Assembly (NCBI RefSeq): GCF_037176765.1
Contig: NC_090023.1
Location: 144,122,366-144,186,365 of the forward strand
Direction of reading: 5' to 3'
Length of the DNA stretch: 64,000 nt
Source: Anolis sagrei
Taxonomy: Eukaryota > Chordata > Lepidosauria > Squamata > Anolidae
Shown here: positions 58,618 through 64,000 of the stretch, in pieces
Layout of the letters: each line of letters opens with the position of its first letter
How positions within the stretch are numbered: the first letter of the stretch is position 1
Notes under the pieces: model-generated
Told to the model about the DNA's origin: nothing
The model's input: the letters and a program-made list of their open reading frames with translations, nothing else
Database searches by the model: none
Translations under genes and position numbers: made by a program

Positions 58618-58858
58618 GGGATGGCACTTCCAAGCCATTAAATGCTAATCACGGTGGTCAGTTGAAACATTCACACCTAGCTCCAGCAGACAAGAGTCCT
58701 TTGTCCCACCCTGGTCATTCCACAGATATATAAACCCATTTTCCTACTTCCAACAGATCTCACTACCTCTGAGGATGCTTGCCATAGATGCAGGCGAAAC
58801 GTCAGGAAAAATGCCTCTAGAACATGGCCCTATAGCCCGAAAAAACCTACAACAGCCC
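58618..58858 (+). mobile_element. Penelope-like repeat copy D
   Basis: ccattaaatgctaatcacgg, cattcacacctagctccagc, tcccaccctggtcattccac and gaacatggccctatagcccg. Confidence 0.6.
58769..58803 (+). ncRNA. Hammerhead-ribozyme-like core, copy D
   Basis: CTGAGGA, then GCTTGC-CATAGAT-GCAGGC (six pairs with one wobble), then GAAACGTC; CCT/AGG flanks. The best-formed copy. An extra T precedes stem II, as in the other copies. Confidence 0.5.
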
Positions 58859-58862
58859 TGGG

Positions 58863-59160
58863 ATGTGTTATTGCCCCAAACTTATTTTCTATATTCATCG
58901 CTATGATACTTCATCTTGTTGATGGGAAGCTTCCCACTGGAGTGGAAATCATCAATCGGACAGATGGCAAGCTATTTAACCTCAGCAGACTGAAAGCCAA
59001 AACCAAGGTCACAACATCTGTTATAGAACTCCAATATGCTGATGACAACGTTGTCTGTGCACTTTCAGAAGACCTACAAGCCACTCTAATCACCTTCGCA
59101 GAAGCATACGAGAAGCTTGGCCTGTCATTAAACATCGAGAAAACCAAAGTGAACTCAGAA
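58863..59160 (+). mobile_element. LINE reverse transcriptase fragment (RTE-like)
   Basis: CVIAPNLFSIFIAMILHLVD, NLSRLKAKTKVTTSVIELQY, ADDNVVCALSEDLQATLITF: the YADD box in a continuous frame. Both ends are cut, abutting the Penelope-like repeat on the left and a MITE on the right. Possibly the same family as 34800-35155. Confidence 0.72.
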
Positions 59161-59234
59161 AAGCCAGTTCAAAGCAAATATTGTGGGATTTTCTGCTTTG
59201 ATATTCTGGGATATAGGGCTGTGTGGAAGGGCCT
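59161..59234. repeat. PIF/Harbinger-like MITE, right half
   Basis: cagttcaaagcaaatattgt, gggattttctgctttgatat and gctgtgtggaagggcc. Confidence 0.75.
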
Positions 59235-59267
59235 TGGAATCTCTAGTTAGTCGGTGAAGTGAGTTCT

Positions 59268-59345
59268 TATAATAAATAATAATAACTTTATTTTTATACC
59301 CCACCAATCATCTCCCCTAGGGGACTCGGGGTTGCTTACTAGGAA
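59268..59345 (-). repeat. LINE 3' tail, minus orientation
   Basis: ataataataactttattttt, ataccccaccaatcatctcc and cctaggggactcggg. Confidence 0.6.
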
Positions 59346-60832
59346 CAAGCCCAAGATTACAACTAAAACACACAAGTAAAACACTTTAACCAATTAAAAC
59401 ATCAGATAAAACAAATACAAAACAATTGAAAGCAATATAAAAACATTATGGCTGAAAGAAACATAGCTGAGGTACAGATTCAGTTAGTGCAATACATTTT
59501 TACAGGAGCACGGGAAAGAGCAGCAATACAGTAAACTCTGCAGGAAATTCTGTCATAACACATGCTGAGGTAGATCATATGCGAGCCGGTGTAAAGTGCG
59601 AGCCGGTGTAAAGTTTGAGTAACTTTTAAAATTGTTTGATTAACTTTTTAAAAAATCACACTGCCTCCATTGTCAGTCCTCCATAACCATGCTTGAAAAT
59701 ACTCCATGCACACACACGCACAAATATCCCAAAAGCAAGCCTTTTGATTTAGCCATTTTATATAAGGGACACCATTATACTATGCCATTGTATTTAATGA
59801 TACTTGGGCGTCCTTCAAGTTTGCTATCCATAGTGGCCCTTGAACAAAACCCCAGTGAACATTAAGGGGTCACTGTAATAAAATCCTAAAAGTTTACAGC
59901 ATATTCAGGTTGCCTGAAGTATAATAATACTGTATCTGATACTGTGTTCTCTCAAATGCCTAAAAGCACAGCAGTATATTTGTTACTTCTTCTAAGGTAC
60001 TACAAAGTTATTTGCTGTTAATATTATGGGTAGACTCCATAAAACAGTATCTCAAAGGAACTGTAGCTGTTCACAGAAGTTTGAATAACAGAAAGAAATG
60101 CTGTTGCCTTAAAAACATTCAATATAACTATACTATAGAGGTTTCCGACAGTATGGTTTATTGCCCAACACTCTGACAACTTCTGGAAACACTACCAGCT
60201 GCCTGAGTATAAAGTCACCGAACTTTATGTAACACTGCTTCTTCAACGGGAACATAACGATAGTATCAAAAAGCCATTAGATTTGCATTACAGCACCATC
60301 TGGTTGCCATCAATAATTTCAACAACAAAGCAGATAATGACAGAAAACAGCAATTCTCTCCTCTGGTTTCTTACCTTGAAATGCAACAATATGGAAGAAC
60401 TGAATAAGATCATAGTTAAAACTTTAAAGGCCAACCCTTGCCGTTTGTATATTGATCCACACAGAGAGAGAGAGTCCCGGGGGAACAAGGTTGTCATGAC
60501 AAGATAGAATCAAATTACATGGCCTTTCCAAACCTTCCCTGACTTTGTGGAGTCAGGCTTGAGGTCAAAGCTCAAAAAATGTAAGTTTATTTCTCTCTTT
60601 AAAATATATATGAACAGTATACATTTACTTTCAAAATATGCAATATTATATATTTAGGGAGGGGAAAATAAATAGGTATGTCCATCTAGTGAAATAAAAT
60701 TAATAGTAAAATAGCACCTGCATGTAAACAACAAATGGAGGAAGAAATGAAATGATAGAGCACCTATTCTTAAATTAACAAAGGATGGCTACCGACATAT
60801 ATACTGGATATGTTGAAAGTGTACCTCCAAAC
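59346..60832. other. Intergenic, no gene seen
   Basis: gcgagccggtgtaaagt repeats at 59582 and 59599 (17-bp tandem); otherwise unassigned. Confidence 0.45.
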
Positions 60833-60840
60833 TCACAGAG

Positions 60841-61409
60841 CAGTAGTTCTCAACATTTTTTTTCTCACCAGGGACCACTCTCCAACATTAGTACCAAAAG
60901 ATTTATGAATCGGTTTTTGGTCAACTTTAGATTTGGTTTGGTTAACTTGGGGTGCTGATTCAGAAAATTGCATTGGATAGACCACATCAGCTCTAGTTTC
61001 TGATACAAAACATGTGCCATCCAGTAGTTGCCATCTGTTTGCCCACAGAAAAACCATATTTAACAATCTAGATCTGATGGGGTCTATCCAATGCAATTTT
61101 CTGAATCAGCGCCTCAAATAACCTCAGGAACAGGTGTAAAAACAAAGACACCAAAGCGCACCCACTTCCAGGTGCTACATGGAACGGCTCCGCTCCAGGG
61201 GAAGGAAGTGGAGGAGGAGAAGCAGCACTAAAGAGGCACCTTTCCTGGGTAGTCTCTCCTCTCCCGACATCTTCATTGCCTTGGCATTGTTGGGGGTTTC
61301 ACAACATCAGTCGCTCTCGTTCCAATGGTGTAGTAACAATGAAGCTGCGTACCATATTTTATTTATTGCGGATGACTGGTGGTCCACAGACAGCAGGTTG
61401 GAACCACTG
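60841..61409. mobile_element. hAT-type element, about 570 bp, with target duplication
   Basis: Ends CAGTAGTTCTCAACAT and AGGTTGGAACCACTG; TCACAGAG (60833-60840) and TCATAGAG (61410-61417) match at 7 of 8. An inner 27-bp perfect inverted repeat (gattcagaaaattgcattgg..) lies at 60957-60983 and 61081-61107. No transposase frame. Confidence 0.82.
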
Positions 61410-61649
61410 TCATAGAGGGATCTCTGTGGTCAGAAAGGAATCCCCCCTCTTCAACACTATTAAGGACTTGGGGCATGTCTAGAATCTGTATCCTAAACTC
61501 AAAAAGGCCCAAACAGAGGTGGGGCAAGGATGGAGAATCATCCACATTGGGAAGTATCCACAACTTCAACTGCCAAATAACACATGCAAAATATATTAAA
61601 TACAGATAACAGAAAGAGTAACTGTCAAAGACATTATATGACAGTATAT

Positions 61650-61738
61650 AGTCTCATAAAATCCCATTCAAAGCAGATAATGTGGATTATCTGACTGAAT
61701 AATCTGGATTATATGGCAGTGTGGAAGGGGGGGGGCAC
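61650..61738. repeat. PIF/Harbinger-like MITE fragment ending in a G run
   Basis: cccattcaaagcagataatg, ctggattatatggcagtgtg and gaagggggggg. Confidence 0.65.
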
Positions 61739-62222
61739 AGTTTAATGTTTTGTTTACCTTGGGAGTCTCAGAAGCAGCCTTGAGGGACATCGCCTGCCCT
61801 TCCTCATGCTTGTCCTATGGTGACCACAACTCCACAGGGCAGCTCCCCTGGAGGACCACTAGGTAATATAATGCGGAAAAACAAGAAATTCGGAATGTAC
61901 AGGTTACTGGGTGCCAATTCATTCAACTGCAAAGCCTCACTCCCATGATAGAAAACAAGGGACCAAAAACTTTCAGTCTAGTTGTGGGTCAGGAGAGTTT
62001 CCCTCCCTTCCCTTTCTGCTGGCCACAAACAGTGCCAGCACTGCTGCCTTGTTCTGATTCCAGCCCGATTTCATTGTTGCTTTTAGAATTGTAAGTGATT
62101 TAAAGCCACAGTAACATCCAATGCAAGGTAACACATGGCTTCAGGCAGCCAAAGAATGCTCTCTTTGCACTGCAATGGGACTCCATACAGTGCTCCTCCT
62201 CCCCAGTATGTGCTGGAGTTTA

Positions 62223-62590
62223 CAGGCAGTCCCCAAGTTACAGACATCCAGCTCACAGTTAAGAAAAGGGTGAGACATCAGGAAGTGAGAGACATGTACC
62301 CCTCAGAAAAGAAATTCACTCCTGGGAGAGTTATCATGGGGAAAAGGGGTCTCCACTGAAGCTTTAGCACCAGTCCTTGTTTCCGCAACAAGCCAATTGT
62401 CTCAAGATCCAATTATCAACAGGACAGAAAATTAGGTCGAATGTTCTGAAGAGGGGCACAGACAGCAAAGCAAACCCCACTAGGGGTGATCTGCCTTCTT
62501 TATGCGAACCAAAGCTAATATATAAACTTCGATATAAATTGGAATAGGTTCATTTTTAAGTATAACTCCAGCCATATATATGCCTATTTA
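62223..62590. mobile_element. CAGGCAGTCCC-family Tc1/mariner-like MITE, partial
   Basis: TA then CAGGCAGTCCCCAAGTTACA at the left; inside, ataaattggaataggttcat matches 13859-14277. The right end is lost next to the L2 LINE. Confidence 0.6.
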
Positions 62591-62594
62591 TTTC

Positions 62595-64000
62595 CCCCTC
62601 CCTAGTTTTGGTTGTGGACAGTAGGACGGTCAGAGTGGAAGAGCAAAACATCCTTCCATTGTCATGGTCTGACCACCATCTGATCAGTTTTAGACTTGCT
62701 GTGTCCTCTTACCTTCGCAGGGGTGGAGGACCAACTAAGATGGTCTGCCCCAGGAGACTGATGGATCCGGATGGATTCCTGAGGAATCTTGGGGCTTTTC
62801 CTGTCATGGAGCCTGGCAATTCTGTCGACACCCTGGTTGACCGATATAATAGTGAAATGGCCAGGGTGATAGACTTGATCGCTCCCGAACGCCCCCTAAT
62901 GTTGTGTAGAGACACACCATCTCCTTGGTTCACTGGGGAGTTGGCTGTGATGAAGCGCACGAGGAGGCTAGAGTGCAAATGGAGGAAATCTCAGGATGTA
63001 TCTGACCAAACACGGGCTAGAGTCTCACTTAAGACCTACTCCGCAGCTATACGGGTAGCCAGGGAGACGTTCACGACTGCCCGCATAGCGTCTGCTTCTA
63101 ATAGATCTTCAGAGTTGTTTCGGGTCATTGGGGAACTCTTTCACCACCCTGAGGTGGAGGAGGCCTTCAGTGACCCGACAGCTCGGTGTTGCGAGTTTGC
63201 CCACCACTTCGCAGATAAAGTCGCTCAGATATGCCTTGAGCTGGACTCCAGTTTAAACACAGTGCCAGAGGAGGTGGCCAAGGCATCTGCTTGTCCAGTT
63301 TTGTGGGATTCCTTTCGGCTTGTTCACCCTGAGGACGTGGAGGGGGCCCTTGGGGCTGTGAGGGTGACCACATCGGCTCTAGACCCATGCCCGTCTTGGC
63401 TAATTAAATCGGCCAAAGGTGGTTTGATTGAATGGTTTGTGTTGATCATTAATGTATCATTGGAGCAAGGGATTTTTCCATCTGGCCTAAAACAGGCGGT
63501 GGTCGGACCACTCCTGAAAAAGACCTCCCTTGACCCCACGGTCTTGAACAATTACAGACCAATCTCCAACCTTTCTTTTTTGGGCAAGGTGCTGGAGCGG
63601 GTGGTCACCTCTCAGCTCCAGAACTTCCTGGATGACATCAATTATCTGGATCAGCCACAGTCTGGTTTCAGACCTGGCCACAGCACCGAGACAGCTTTGG
63701 TCGCCTTGGTGGATGACCTCCGCAGAGAGCTGGACAGGGGGAGTGTGACCCTGTTGGTTCTCTTGGACATCTCAGTGGCTTTCGATACCATCGATCATGG
63801 TATCCTTCTGGGACGGCTCTCCGGGATGGGCCTTGGGGGCACAGCTTTGTTGTGGCTCCAGTCCTTCCTGGAGGGTCGATCCCAGATGGTGAAGCTGGGA
63901 GGCACCTGCTCGGACCCCTGGCCTTTGACCTGTGGGGTCCTGCAAGGTTCCATTCTATCTCCCATGCTTTTTAACATCTACATGAAACCGCTGGGAGAGG
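62595..64000 (+). mobile_element. L2-clade LINE ORF2, open to the window edge
   Basis: A continuous frame runs from about 62595 (VVDSRTVRVEEQNILPLSWS, then DHHLISFRL, the end of an AP-type endonuclease) through ATG at 62740 to 64000 without a stop, 420 codons after that ATG. Reverse transcriptase blocks in order: NYRPISNLSFLGKVLERVV, QSGFRPGHSTETAL, LLDISVAFDTIDH (first catalytic Asp) and GVLQGSILSPMLFNIYM. The YADD block would lie beyond the window. 5'-truncated; long openness suggests a young copy. Its C-terminus would resemble the 29001-29699 piece. Confidence 0.9.

Noticed and set aside
1-64000. CRISPR arrays, bacterial operons or phage genes
   Set aside because: All confirmed genes are split vertebrate genes; no regularly spaced repeats or prokaryotic gene layout were seen.

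Overview
The window looks like squamate reptile DNA, most likely an iguanian lizard such as Anolis. It is AT-rich, has vertebrate-style split genes with CpG-island promoters, and is packed with LINEs (BovB/RTE, CR1, L2, an I-group LINE), tRNA-type SINEs and many short TIR-bearing DNA elements typical of lizard genomes. Species is not proven by the sequence.

Two host genes are present, both on the minus strand. ST3GAL5 (GM3 synthase) has coding exons from 21029 down to 7058 and a non-coding first exon in a CpG island near 28.55-28.83 kb. All six coding exons join in phase to 392 codons, with a membrane anchor and sialylmotifs L, S and VS. SLC25A30 (a UCP-like mitochondrial carrier, KMCP1) has coding exons from 54535 down to 38990 and a non-coding first exon in a CpG island near 57.84-58.29 kb. 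Its nine coding exons join to 291 codons with three carrier signatures. The genes act separately: Golgi ganglioside synthesis and inner-membrane transport.

Layout: 1-7.0 kb, intergenic and ST3GAL5 3' flank with SINE and MITE copies; 7.06-28.8 kb, ST3GAL5 with repeat-filled introns; 28.87-33.0 kb, a 4.1-kb nest of LINEs directly upstream of the ST3GAL5 promoter; 33.07-38.9 kb, nested MITEs, one solo-LTR fossil and old LINE pieces; 39.0-58.2 kb, SLC25A30; 58.3-62.6 kb, repeats; 62.6-64.0 kb, an L2-type LINE whose reading frame is open to the window edge.

Most notable observations: four copies of a repeat carrying a hammerhead-ribozyme-like core; two identical perfect 78-bp palindromes 28 kb apart, each inserted in another element; a partial duplication of a SLC25A30 exon 0.47 kb downstream of the original; a three-armed inverted repeat 100 bp from an ST3GAL5 splice acceptor; NRF-1-like sites at the carrier promoter; and many nested insertions whose target duplications can be read directly. 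Splice sites and families were judged by eye and by memory of the protein families; no search was run.
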